Positions 12,255-24,237 of a stretch of 64,000 nucleotides of DNA are shown here, piece after piece (position 1 is the stretch's first letter; the number at the start of each line of letters is the position of its first letter). The stretch is taken from NCBI GenBank assembly GCA_037953625.1, contig CM075654.1, positions 48,491,001-48,555,000 of the forward strand, written 5' to 3'. Below the pieces are notes generated by a model, which was not told the origin of the DNA, did not search any database, and worked only from the letters and a program-made list of their open reading frames with translations. The position numbers and the translations under genes are program-made. This stretch comes from Crotalaria pallida. Lineage: Eukaryota; Streptophyta; Magnoliopsida; Fabales; Fabaceae.

Positions 12255-13206
12255 CTATAACAAAAAAATTGGGATAATGTTTGGCTCAAGACATACCACT
12301 TGACATGTCAAGCTACTCTTTAAAAAAAAATAAAAAAAAAACTTACCATTAAGTCTCAAGAGCCAATAATAATTTATTCAATTGTCAAGGAAAAAACAAA
12401 AATAATTTTGCCATTAAATCTTTGATTTCAACTAGCAAGTAGACTTGTGCGTTAGATTATACGATATCCCAACGATTACTTGTTAAAATGAAACCATCAG
12501 GATTTGGAACATTAACATATTTTCTAGCAAATATTCCCATGAGATGCATGGGAATATGATATCCCGATGATTACTTAATTAAAAAGCGAGTTAATGATTT
12601 AAGATTTACTTATTAGATATTATTAAATAATAGTAAAAATTATCTATATTTATCTAATATTTTCGTGAAAAAAATTATTTATAAACATGATTTGATAATC
12701 TTAGGTAAGATGAATTTATCCGCCTAAATATCAAATCATTTTTTTCTTTTTTCTGTCGTGCATCAAAGATTTAACTTTTTTTTTAAATAAATTTTTAAAA
12801 TAAGAGAATTGTGAGAATTTACAAAATAAAAAAATGATTACATGTTTGAACCCTTCATAGAAGGTAGCAAACTTTTCTAAGGATTGGCATAGTCTTTGGC
12901 TTTGAACCCTTCCTAGAAGGTGGCAAGGTTATTGACTGTGGCCATTTATTTTGTTTCTTAAATTTTGCACGTTGGTAATGAATTATTCTTTTACCGAAAA
13001 AAAAATGATTACGATCAAAGTGACAATTTTTAAGTAAAAATATTGAAAACAAACTCTAAGATGCATATAACATTGCAAATACATTATGCGTAGTTTTATT
13101 TGCCTTTATTATTCAAGTTTTGTGAAAATAAATAAGAGCAGCAATCAAGTTGTTATTTTCACATGCATTTACTATGGCAAAACTAATTGAATGTAATTAT
13201 ATATAA
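12255..13206. other. AT-rich intergenic DNA
   Basis: No gene is recognised. A 24-bp phrase (TTTGAACCCTTC.TAGAAGGT.GCAA) is repeated at about 12845 and 12902. Two GATATCCC.. phrases at about 12468 and 12560 are also similar to each other. Confidence 0.4.
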
Positions 13207-13700
13207 CTAGCTCTCACCCGTGCAATGCACGGGTTATTGATAATTTAATTTTTTATATTAAATATTTTAAACTAAAGATTGTTTTTATTTTAAAGTAAAG
13301 ATTATTATTACACAACAATAAAAAAATTATACAAAAAGGCAGAGACATGAGTTTATTGAGAAATATTGTACTTTCTTGTATAAATAAAAAGTAACACTTT
13401 TTATCTGATATCTTCCTTATTTATTTAATAGATAAATTAACATTTTTATATGATTATCAACTTTATCTTAAAGAATCAAAAGTAAATCATATTTAAATAT
13501 TTTCATCTTTTTTGTTTGGTGGTATTATAAGTAAATTTAAGGATAAATTAGAATATTCCGTATTTCATAGGACATGAAGACGACATTGAACTTGTTATTC
13601 TTGAGTGTCTTGATTAATTAACACATTGCATTTTATAAGGAATATAATGACTGCTCTTTTTTTTATATTTTTAATATTATATTTGTTTATGTATATATAA
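13207..13700 (-). mobile_element. Helitron C, 3'-terminal part
   Basis: Read on the minus strand, this ends with hairpin CCCGTGCATTGCACGGG, then TGAGAG and CTAG at 13207-13210 followed by T, the Helitron 3' signature. The interior matches the reverse complement of Helitron F around 56000-56500. The element is cut at 13700 by the G1 solo LTR, and its sequence resumes at 39040. Confidence 0.8.
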
Positions 13701-14399
13701 TGTAACACCCCTAATTTTCGTCTCCCGGATAATAAGAAAAATTAATAATAAAAGTTTTATTATTAATTTATATGGTTTCCCAATTTTATGTTTTGTATTT
13801 AATTAGCCGGAAATATAAAAATAAATTGGAATATTTTTATATGGCAAATAAATGCAAAATATAAGAATATTGCATTTTAGTCCTTGAAATAGGACCTAAA
13901 TGTAATATTGAAAAGGTTCTTGGAGGGAAAGATTTAAAAATATTAATTTTTAAATTTTGAACTAATCTAACCGGTTAGTAATGCCCTGTAACCGGTTAGA
14001 CGATGAACCCAGAAACTGGGTTAGTGGAATTTGATGAGTAATTGTAACATCCCTAATTTAATTTACAAGCCTAATTAGTGATTTAATATGTTTATAGTGT
14101 AGAGAATGGATAGATTAATTACTTAAAGAATTTTGGGAGCAAGGCGACTAGTAATTATAAGTACTAGGGGCTGTATAGGAGGCATTTGTAGCAACGGGCA
14201 AAATTATCTAAGCGAAATCGGGGGTTAAATCGGCGTTTTAGATGTTAGAAATCAACCGAAAAGAGAAAATTAGGAATAAAATATCCATAGCTCTAAACCC
14301 AATTTCCACCGTTGGATGTGAAGTTTAGGATTTTAGGAAGTTTGTCTCAAAATTTGAGCAAGATCCAACGGTTAACGAAGAAGTTATGGCGATTTGAAG

Positions 14400-14515
14400 T
14401 CGGGACCCCCCGGGGCACGCCCAGGTGCATCGGGGCATCAGTTGGTGCGCAGAACAAGTAGAAACGCGCCCAGGCGCGCCATGACCCGCGCCCAGGCGCG
14501 CGGGGGCTGCAGCAC
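14400..14515. repeat. GC-rich palindromes in G2 LTR
   Basis: Three short inverted repeats surround a CCAG/CTGG centre: about 14413-14428 (GCAC..GTGC), 14464-14480 (CGCGC CCAG GCGCG) and 14487-14503 (CGCGC CCAG GCGCG). On the minus strand the centre reads CTGGG, close to the TTCTGGGAA centre of the G1 hairpins. Confidence 0.6.
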
Positions 14516-15777
14516 CCTCTTCCTACCCTCCCAACTCCCACCGTGCCTCTCCCTCTCACCCAAGAACTCAACCACCATCACCATTCTTCTTCTTGCTCAA
14601 ACCCACACCAAGAAGCCAATCTCCACCATTCTCTCATAACCTCTTCTTCATGTCTTAAGCCCATGGAAGCACCATCTCTTTCCCTTCCTTATGCACCACC
14701 GTGACTCCCTCTCTCCCATGGACCAAGCACCATCTCTTCTTCTTCTTGGATCACTATTTCTATTCTTTTAAATCTACCATTAAAGCCAAGTTCTCAACCA
14801 TATCAAGCCACCAAGCTCCTTCCTTTTCCCTTTTTGGTTCCATGGAGTTCAAGCATCAAGGACTCCCCATCAAGCTCTCCCTTTCTCTCTCCTCTCGGCG
14901 GCTTCGGTGTCACCGGGGTAGGAGGAACCGGGCCACCGACATACCGACATTCACCGACACCGACCGAAACCGGCTCGGTCTTGCCCTCGGTCATTAAAAA
15001 GGCTTTTAGGATCACCGCCGTGTCTCGCCGGCGAACTTCGGCATTAATCGGTGCGAAGTTTGGAGCCTCGGGTCAAGGTTTTCTCTTTGGATTCGTCGAT
15101 TGAGGTAAGAGGGGTTTGTGTTACCTTTCCTAAGGATATAGATTCTAGGTTGTTGTAATGATGACTAGGGGTAGATAATTGATTAAGAGAATAAACCATA
15201 GGATAATTAAAGTGCATGAAATGGACCTTAGGGGTAATTAGTATGTTAATGGTTAATTTCATATTAATTAAATGTTTTATGTTAAGTTCTCTTTTATTAA
15301 TTTAAAGTAGGAAGTGAAGAACCCTAGGGAGTTGACTTAATTTATAATGCTCTGAGACATACCTGAGTATGTCGACTGTTTTGTTTATTATCCGTTGATT
15401 GTTACTTGTTATTGATGTATGTTCGTGTCGTGTTTGGTTTTGTGACTCGTAAAGCAAATAATGGACTAAGTGTTAACTTAGGCAAGTCATTTAGAAAGGG
15501 CTAAGTAAGGAGGAAAGGATGGGAAAAAAATTATGAGTGAGTAATTGAAGAATGGACTAAGGATAAATAGCTTGGTAAAAGAGAAATGATGTTTATTATT
15601 AATTGAATCATAAATTAGAGGATGGTGATTGAGTGACTAGGAACTTTATGGATGTTGTGCTTGATTTAATTTGTTAAGTGTAAATGTGACAATAGCGGTT
15701 GTATGATAATATGTGTTATTGAGATGATGTTTGTGCTTGAAATATTCATGTGATGTGATGTTATAAAGAATGGAATG

Positions 15778-16333
15778 AAACATACCCGGGTGCAGTAAGT
15801 CGTACCAGCACATTAGTGCGGACGCAGTAGGTCGTGACCAAGGACAGAATGAATTGAAACATACCCGGGCGCAGTAAGTCGTACCAGCACATTAGTGCGG
15901 ACGCAGTAGGTCGTGACCAGGGACAGAATGAATTGAAATATACCCGGGCGCAGTAAGTCGTACCAGCACATTAGTGCGGGCGCAGTAGGTCGTGACCAGG
16001 GACAGAATGAATTGAAATATACCCGGGCGCAGTAAGTCGTACCAGCACATTAGTGCGGACACAGTAGGTCGTGACCAGGGACAAAATGAAATGAAATATA
16101 CCCGGGCGCAGTAAGACGTGACCGCGCATGGGTGCAGACGCAGTAGGTCGTGACCAGGGACAGAATGGAATGAAACATACCCGGGCACAGTAAGACGTGA
16201 TCGCGCATGAGGTGCGAACGCAGTAGGTCGTGATCAGGGGAAAGAATGAAAATGAATTATACTCGGACGCAGTAAGACGTTATCGCGCATGAGGTGCGAA
16301 CGCAGTAGGTCGTGACCAGGGGAAAGATGAATG
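15778..16333. repeat. 79-bp tandem repeat, seven units, in G2 LTR
   Basis: Successive units place CCCGGG at 15785, 15864, 15943, 16022, 16101 and 16180, exactly 79 bp apart, and a diverged form (CTCGGA) at 16262. Each unit contains ATACCCGGGCGCAGTAAGTCG, a stretch with GTGCGGACGCAGTAGGTCG, then CCAGGGACAGAATGAA. The last three units share a variant (GACGTGACCGCGCATG), so the array grew in at least two stages. A long minus-strand open frame at 15892-16188 is a by-product of the repeat. Confidence 0.9.
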
Positions 16334-16602
16334 AGAAATGTGAATTTAATGAATGAAAAGAGAATAAAAAGGTTTTATGAAAATAATGATATATGAACGT
16401 GAATTGGTCAATTCATGAGTTTGGAATTTGGAATATGAAAAAGGTAGCGCAAGTGGAATTGAAAAGTAATTTAAGGTTTAATGTAGAGTTGCTAAGAAGG
16501 TAGGATGGACATAGGACTTATTTTAGTGAAAATGAGCTTGTATGTAATTACCGGAAAAAGAATATTAGGTTAATAGATAATCTCTAACGTGATAGGGCCT
16601 AG

Positions 16603-18097
16603 TGTTGGAAACCAACAAGCGGGCTTAGCAATTACTAGAGGGGGGGTGAATAGTAATATGGAAGCAACAGTGACTAATTTTCGGTGCAATTAAAAGATAA
16701 TTGATCAAAAGCTTGTTTTTCTGAAACTGGGCAATTTACTCGAGTGAAATGAAGAACACTCGAGTGAAATGCAACGAAATACTCGAGTGAATTGTAAAAC
16801 ACTCGAGTGTTTTATGCAGAACTGAAAGGAGAAGTTTCAGAGAAATTTAGCAAAATGATTCAATTCATAAAAGACTAATCCAGGGCAGATATAAATCAAA
16901 GTAGAGGGCAATTAAACTAAGTTAAAACAAGTTGAAAACAAGTTAATTGCAACCAATTGCTACTAGAATTATAAAAGCCCCTTTCTAGAGAACTTAGGGT
17001 TTGGTTTTACTTGAAAACTAAGAAAGCTATTAAAGAGAGAGACAACACCAATTTTATCCTGGTTCACACTCAATATAGAGTGCTAATCCAGTCCCCCTAA
17101 TCAACTTAGGAGTTTCTACTAGTAATCAAATTGTTAGAAATTACAAGGATAAATTGAGATTCCTCACTCAATCCTAAACCTTTTCAAGAGTGTACCAAAC
17201 TCTTGAAATTTATACCCCAACTTGATTTGGTGATGAAGAGTCCCTTCTTCTTAAGCTCCTTGGAACCTCCAAGAGCCCACCAAGCTAAGAATCCTCTTAG
17301 TCTTTGTGCTTGAGAACCTCCCAAGGCTTGAGAACTTGGATACCTCACCAAGATTTTCTAAACAAGCTAATGTGTTTGAGTGTTTGAGAATTTTACAACA
17401 AATAATTCTCTTAAAAATGAAGCACACTCTCTTAACTCACTAAGACAAATAATAAAGATGAATGCTTGGTTGAGTTTAGAGAGAGAAAATGATTTTAACA
17501 CTTGAGAGAGAGAGAGAGAGAATCAATGATAGAATGTAAGCTTGTTCACCTGGATAATGGCCACTATTCAGAATATAAGTAAGGGGACAAAAGGGAAGGA
17601 AAAAACCAAGTTATTCTTCCTTTTTGTCCTCTTCTAACGTTTAAAAAATTTGCTGTCAGACCTAAATCACTCGAGTCTTTTTGGAAACACTCGAGTGTTT
17701 CGTGGTCAACTCTGATAGTGTTGCATTTTTACTTTATCCAACGGCTATATTACTGAAAATTCATAAATCACTCGAGTGAATTGAGAATCACTCGAGTGAA
17801 TTGGTCAATGTTGGAAAAATTAAGTTTTCTAACATTGTTTTCAATTCTCTTCTCAAGTCTGATTAGTTTTAATCTCAACCTTTCATGCATGAATATTATT
17901 TGACCTTATGTGAGAATAAAAACCTAAACTACCCACTCTCATAAATAAAATACATTAAGAATAAATGAGAATGAATAATTAAACTAAGCACTTGATCTTC
18001 TTTATTGTTGGGCTTGCATTCTTCAAATTAAGTCCATAATTTAATTACATTGTCATCATCAAAATTAATCCACCTTAATCGGAGATTTGATTTTACA
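16603..18097 (-). repeat. Element 1 LTR (3' LTR in element orientation)
   Basis: It begins TGTTGGAAACC and ends TTGATTTTACA in plus-strand reading and is 1495 bp long. It contains several CACTCGAGTG palindromes (for example near 16740-16810 and 17670-17800) and the GGGGGGGTGAATAGTA string shared by SIRE-type LTRs in this window. Confidence 0.92.
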
Positions 18098-18112
18098 ATC
18101 TCCCTCTTTTTG
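18098..18112 (-). other. Element 1 polypurine tract
   Basis: On the minus strand the tract AAAAAGAGGGAGAT directly precedes the LTR. Further internal purine tracts of the same kind lie at 18150-18158 and 18321-18340, matching the multiple tracts seen in elements 2 and 3. Confidence 0.75.
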
Positions 18113-19309
18113 ATGATGACAAAATAATTAAACCTCTAGCACTTGAGAGCTCCCCCTCAATCTAGGAACTTTTTTAACCTGTACAATCCAGAAAATGCCA
18201 AGCACAACGTAATACAATAATAATCATAATCAAGTGCTCATTGGTATCAGAGTAAGAGCATATATCATCAGAGTGTAAACAAGAAAGCGGAAAAAAAAAT
18301 ATGCTCTTTTCTCTTTAATCTCCTTTCTCCCCCTTTTTGTCATGATAAAAAAAATAACATTTTGGAAACAAAGGTGGAGAATGAAGGATACCAATAAGAA
18401 AACTTTCCCTTAAGAGTAAATAAGAATCAAAATATGACTATGAAGCAATATTGAAAAACCATGAAGGAACATGAAATCCATGAAGAAAACATGATTAATG
18501 CACAAACATCATTAATCCACCATACACAAACCATAAAACATGAGTTTGAAAATAGGTACATCCAACTCCCAACAGAATTAGCAAAAGTCTCAAAATAACT
18601 AAATAAAGTCATAAAGCATAAAATCTAGTGAAAAACTAGAAGAAATTTTGAGAAATTGGGGTTTTTGGGGAGTTAGGATTTTGGAAAGGGAATGATGAAT
18701 TTGATGCTCAAAAACTTGAATTTGATGTGAAATAGGAGTAGAAGTGAGTTTAGAAGATGAAATAGAGTTGAAATATGACTGATAACTGAGTTTAGAAAAT
18801 CGCAGCAGCATCAGACTATAACTGATGAATTCACTCGAGTGAATTTTAAAACACTCGCGTGTTTTTCAGAAAACCCGAAAAGCACTCGCGTGAAAATGAA
18901 TTCACTCGCGTGTTGGCCGAAAGATGGATTTTCAGAAATCTGTAGTTCACTCGAGTGAAATGGGATTCATTCGAGTGTCGGCCGAAAATAATCGAGTCTT
19001 TTCAAAAAGACTCGCGTATTTTCCATCGTACCTGCTCAAAAACTTTTCCAATTAAAACTGATTTAATTTTGAATTAAAATCACTCGAGTGATTTTATAGA
19101 CACTCGAGTGTTTTTATCAGTTATGCTGAAAATCACAGTTTTAAAACATAAAACACATAATTCACCACATGTAATGAAAACAACAGATAGGAAACTTAAT
19201 CACACACAATTAAAGACATAAATTCATAACATCTCAAGGCAATTTCAAACAAGTATCACCACACACTAAATTTAGACACATTTGGTGATTTTCAAATGGC
19301 ACAAATCAA
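18113..19309 (-). repeat. Element 1 noncoding region with ACTCGAGT palindromes
   Basis: This is the segment between pol and the polypurine tract. It contains a palindrome cluster at about 18830-19115: CACTCGAGTG forms mixed with CACTCGCGTG variants. No coding sequence corresponds to the third ORF of element 3. Open frames at 18427-18811 (minus) have no recognisable domain. Confidence 0.7.
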
Positions 19310-22300
19310 TTAGTTTATACTTGACTCATCTAAAATACCAAGTTCCCCTCTTATATGATAGAAGGTATCCCTTGGTAAGGGTTAAAAATGTCCGCTAATT
19401 GATTTGTGGTACTTACAAATTCAATTGTGCAATCACCCTTTTGAACATGATCCCTTAGGAAATGATGTCTAATTTCAATGTGTTTAGTCCTTGAGTGATA
19501 TACCGGATTCTTAGTTAGATTGATGGCACTCGTGTTATCGCATTTTAATGGAACACTTTCTAATTTTAAACCAAAATCCGATAATTGTTGTTTCATCCAC
19601 AAGAGTTGAGCACAACAACTACCGGCGGCGATATATTCCGCTTCGGCGGTGGAAAGAGCAACACAAGCTTGCTTTTTAGAAAACCATGACACTAATGAAC
19701 TTCCCAATAAATGGCAAGTACCACTAGTGCTTTTGCAATCAAGCTTGCATCCCGCAAAGTCGGAATCCGAATAGCCAACTAAACTAAGACTAGCATCCCT
19801 AGGATACCATAATCCGGTGTTAATTGTTCCTTTAAGATATTTAAAAATATGTTTAACTGCGGATAGGTGTGATTCTTTAGGATTTGCTTGAAAACGGGCA
19901 CACATGCATACACTAAACATAATATTCGGTCTAGATGCGGTAAGATATAGAAGACTACCTATCATGCCCCTATATTTACTAACATCAACCGGTTTACCTA
20001 TGTCATCCTTGTCTAGGTAGCATGTTGTGCTCATGGGAGTGTATGCTTCTTTGCATTTGTCCATTCCGAATTTTCCAAGGAGCTCCTTGCAATATTTTCC
20101 TTGATGCACAAAAACCCCCTCCTTGACTTGCTTGATTTGAAGTCCTAGGAAGAACTTGAGCTCCCCCATCATGGACATTTCGAATTCCTTTTTCATCAAC
20201 TTAGAGAACTTTCTACACAAGGACACGTTAGTGGCACCAAAGATAATATCATCTACATATATTTGCACTAACAAAATGTCCTTTTTGGTTTTATAGATGA
20301 ATAGTGTATTATCAACCTTTCCCCTTTGAAAGCCATTTTCTAATAGAAAGGTACTTAATCGATCATACCAAGCTCTAGGAGCTTGTTTTAATCCATAAAG
20401 TGCCTTTTTCAACTTGTAAACATGGTTTAGAAACTCATGACTTTCAAAATCGGGTGGTTGCTTAACATACACTTCTTCATTTATGAAACCATTCAAGAAA
20501 GCACTCTTGACATCCATTTGATAAAGAGTAAAATTCATAATTGATGCAAAGGCAAGCAAGATTCGGATTGCCTTAAGACGTGCAACCGGAGCAAAGGTCT
20601 CATCATAGTCAACACCTTCCTCTTGGTTTTACCCTTGGGCAACAAGTCTCGCTTTGTTTCTTATAATCAAACCGGATTCATCAAGTTTATTTCTATAAAT
20701 CCATTTTAAACCAATAATGGTATGATCATCGGGTATAGGCACTAATTCCCAAACATCATTTCTAACAAATTGATTTAGCTCTTCTTGCATGGCCATAACC
20801 CAATGTTCATCCATAATTGCTTCCTTAATTGAATTTGGTTCGATTTGAGAAACAAAGGAAACAAAATGACAAATGTTTTGAATTGACCTACGAGTTAATA
20901 CTCCCTTTGAAAGATCTCCTATGACATTGTCAATAGGGTGAGCTTTCACCGTTTTCCAAGCCGGATCAAGTTCATCTTTGACTTCTCCTTCATCCTTTGA
21001 TTTTTCCATCTCTTTGTCAACATTTGAAATCTCAAGTCCATCATCACTACCCTCACATAAAACACTATCTTCTTTCGAAGACTCATTAAAAACAACATGA
21101 ATTAATTCTTCAATAGTCATAGTTCGTTTATTATACACTCTAAAAGCTTTACTATGAGAAGAGTAACCCAAAAATATTCCCTCATCCGATTTAGAATCAA
21201 ATTTTCCAAGTTGATCTTTTCCATTGTTTAAAATGTACACTTTGCATCCAAAGACATGGAAATGAGATATATTGGGTTTTCTACCTTTGTAAAGCTCATA
21301 GGGGGTTTTCTTTATCATGGGCCTAATTAAAATTCTATTCATTACATAACAAGCCGTCTTTACGGCATCGGCCCAAAAGTATTGAGGTACTTGAGAATCA
21401 TTTAACATGGTTCTAGCAAGTTCCTCTAGCACCCTATTTTTCCTCTCAACAACTCTATTTTGTTGTGGAGTTCTAGGTGCCGAATATTGGTGCTCAATTC
21501 CATGCTTATCACAAAATCTATCAAATTTATAGTTTTCAAATTCACCTCCATGGTCGGTTCGAATAATAATCACTTTTTGATTTACTTGGTTTTGTGCAAG
21601 TTTTATGTGGCGTTTAAAAGACTTGTAGGTCTCACTCTTAGCACTTAAAAACAATGTCCATGTAAATCTTGTAAAATCATCAACAATCACCAAGGCATAG
21701 TAGTTGCCACCAAAGCTTTTTACTTGAGAGGGTCCAAACAAGTCCATGTGAAGAATTTCCAATGGGCTTGTTGTGGACACATCATTTTTGGAACCAAAAT
21801 GATTTTTAGTTTGTTTGCACTTCTTGCAAGGAGTGCAATCACCTTTAATTTGAAAATTGAGCTTTGGTAACCCAACTACTAAGTCTTTGGATTGAAGTTT
21901 CTTAAGTTGATTTACATTAATGTGAGCGGTCCTACGATGCCATAACCAAGTATCGCTTTCTTTGCTAATTAAACATTTTGAAACTAAAGATGTGATATTA
22001 TTCAATTCAACCATGTAAGTGTTATTAGACCTTTTTCCAACAAATTTGATAGATTCATCTTTGTCACTTTTTATGAGACAATGAGTAGAGGTAAATAATA
22101 CATGGTTACCAATATCACATAATTGACTAATGCTCAAAAGATTATGTTCTAATCCTTGAACATAAAGTACATTATCAATAACCAAGTTGAAAGAATTACC
22201 AATTTTACCTATACCAAGTATTTTACCTTTGTTGTTGTCTCCATATGTGACATATCCCTTTTCCTTAGGAGTAAGCTCAATGAAGTGTCGCTTATCTCCC

Positions 22301-22362
22301 GTCGTGTGCCTAGAACATCCACTATCAAGTATCCAAAGTTGCTTTCCGGTTCTAAGGCACAC
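19310..22362 (-). pseudogene. pol: Element 1 pol, inactivated
   Basis: This is copia-type polyprotein, read from GTG at 22362 just after TAG (22363-22365) to TAA at 19310-19312. Visible in order are the aspartic protease LDSGCS motif, integrase HHCC zinc finger (WHRRTAHINVNQ..CKKCKQTK), integrase core with RTDHGGEF and VVERKNR, reverse transcriptase with YVDDIIFG, and RNase H with DSDFAGCK, STAEAEYIA and the CDNTSAI region. A TAA interrupts the frame at 20629-20631, at the start of the reverse transcriptase. A small deletion near 19375-19390 shifts the frame before the C-terminus. The catalytic residues themselves are kept, so decay is recent. Confidence 0.93.
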
Positions 22363-22375
22363 CTACAAGCCACAA

Positions 22376-24169
22376 TCACTTGCTCATTTTGGGTACCCAA
22401 ATTATGTTGGGTCCCTTTTTGTTAGTCTTGGATGATTCTTCCTTCTTAATCCAAACCTAAGTACCATTTTGAATTCCAAAAGATTTGATATGGCACTTAT
22501 TGTTTGTATGTCCAAATTTTCCACAATAAAAGCAAGTTCGTTTCTTTGTAAAATCAATTTTTGAGAATGAACCAACCACTTTATTTTTCTTTTTCTTGTG
22601 GACATATCCTAGACCGGTTTTGTTTGAGTTGTGTCTAAGAGAACCAATCAACCGATCTAGGTTTTTATCACTTTTGTTAAAAGTGTTGAGTTTGATTTTC
22701 AAATCATTAACTTCTTTTTCAAGCACACAACACTTTTCACAATGAGTGATGGTATATAAGTGATTTGCATTCTCACAAACATGACTAGAGTTAGAAAGTT
22801 CCAAGGATGCATTTTGGAGTTTCAAATCATTAATAGATTTTTCTAATTCATTGATTTCCTTTTGATACTCCAAAAGCTTCTTTCCTTTTTCTTTGTTAAC
22901 TTTAGCAAGTCTCTCAAATTGAGTTAACATTTCATTATATTCACTTAGCAAATCATCATAAGAAATAGTATGAGAGGAGGTGTAAGAATAATTAGATGAT
23001 ACCTTATCCTCACTCTCATTGTCTTTTCTTTCACTACTTGAGGAGGCTTCATTGTCATTCTTGGCCATGAGGCATAGCTTAGCTTCCTCATCATCCGAAC
23101 TACTTGAGGATGACTTGGAATCCTTTTCCGGTTCATCCCAAACAATGTAAGCTCTCTTTCCCTTGCCATCATGAGTCTTCCTCTCATTCTTTCTCAAGTG
23201 GGTGGGACATTCCATTTTTATGTGTCCTATCCCACCACACTCATGACATTTCCCACTCTCACTTGAGCTCTTGTTTTTTTGCTTGTTATCCTTGGATCTT
23301 TTGTCTTGAGGTCTCTTGTCCTTAGAGAATGATGAACTACCCTTTTTGCCTTTGAGGAATTTGTTGAACCTCTTGGCAAATAAACCAATCTCTTCCTCAT
23401 TTAGAGCATGATCGGAGCTTTCACTTTAAGATTCATCTTCATCCTCTTTTGACATTTTAGTTGAGGCTTTTAGAGAGATGCTCTTCTTTTTCTTGTCCGA
23501 ATCTTCATTTAAGTGAAGTCTTGATAGTTCCATCTCATGTTCTTGGAGCTTTCCAAACAAGGTGGTCAAGTCCATATATTTTACATCCTTAGTTTCCTTG
23601 ATGGCGGTCACCTTAGGTTGCCATCTCCTATCAAGACATCTCAAGACTTTGTTAGTAGTTTCACCATCTCTAAATTCCTTTCCTAAGCCAACCAATTGGT
23701 TAACGATATGTGTGAACCTTGTTTGCATATCATTGATAGACTCATTAGGGAACATATGAAAGAGCTCATATTCATGAGTTAAAGCATTTAATCTTGAGTC
23801 TCTAACTTCACTAGTTCCCTCATGAGTAATTTGCAAGGTATCCCACATTTCTTTAGCCGATTGACATTGTGAAATCCTATGAAATTAATTTTTGGACAAA
23901 GCGGAGAAGATGATATTTTTGGCTTTTAAATCATATGAAACTTTCTTTTTATCATCTTCATTCCAACTTGTCCTAGGAATAACAATGGCTTCACCATTAA
24001 TCACTCTTCTAGGAATATAAGGACCTTTTTCAATTGCATCCCAAATATCAGTGTCTATTGCTTCTACAAAGACTCTCATCCTAACCTTCCAATAAGAATA
24101 ATCTTCACCATTGAAAAATGGAGGTCGGTTAAGAGACATAGACCCTTCTTGTTGATTGCTAGAGCCCAT
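22376..24169 (-). pseudogene. gag: Element 1 gag, inactivated
   Basis: This is retrotransposon capsid/nucleocapsid, beginning MGSSNQQEG at 24169 and ending ..VWVPKMSK-like before TGA (22376-22378). The frame is unbroken by indels but has three in-frame stops, at 23885-23887, 23426-23428 and 22457-22459. It retains a UBN2-like capsid region (HEYELFHM, LRCLDRRWQPKVTAIKE) and two CCHC zinc knuckles (CHECGGIGHIKMEC near 23212-23253 and CFYCGKFGHTNNKC near 22495-22536), separated by an acidic/serine-rich and coiled-coil stretch. Confidence 0.9.
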
Positions 24170-24223
24170 TGTTTCCAAAAGGATCTTTTTCGAAAAAGCT
24201 TTTACGCTCGATCTTTCGACCGA

Positions 24224-24235
24224 GCTCTGATACCA
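24224..24235 (-). other. Element 1 primer-binding site
   Basis: The minus strand reads TGGTATCAGAGC two bases after the LTR end. It is complementary to the 3' end of initiator methionine tRNA, the usual primer of plant copia elements. Confidence 0.92.
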
Positions 24236-24237
24236 CT

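Noticed and set aside
14394..15103. GC-rich frames that look like a gene start in the G2 LTR
   Set aside because: Three overlapping frames on both strands compete, none has a recognisable domain, and the region lies within a flanked solo LTR. It is more likely an LTR leader.
15892..16188. 98-codon minus-strand frame with a repeating protein pattern
   Set aside because: It only reflects the 79-bp tandem repeat. The period is not a multiple of three, so the frame rotates, and there is no sign of a real protein.
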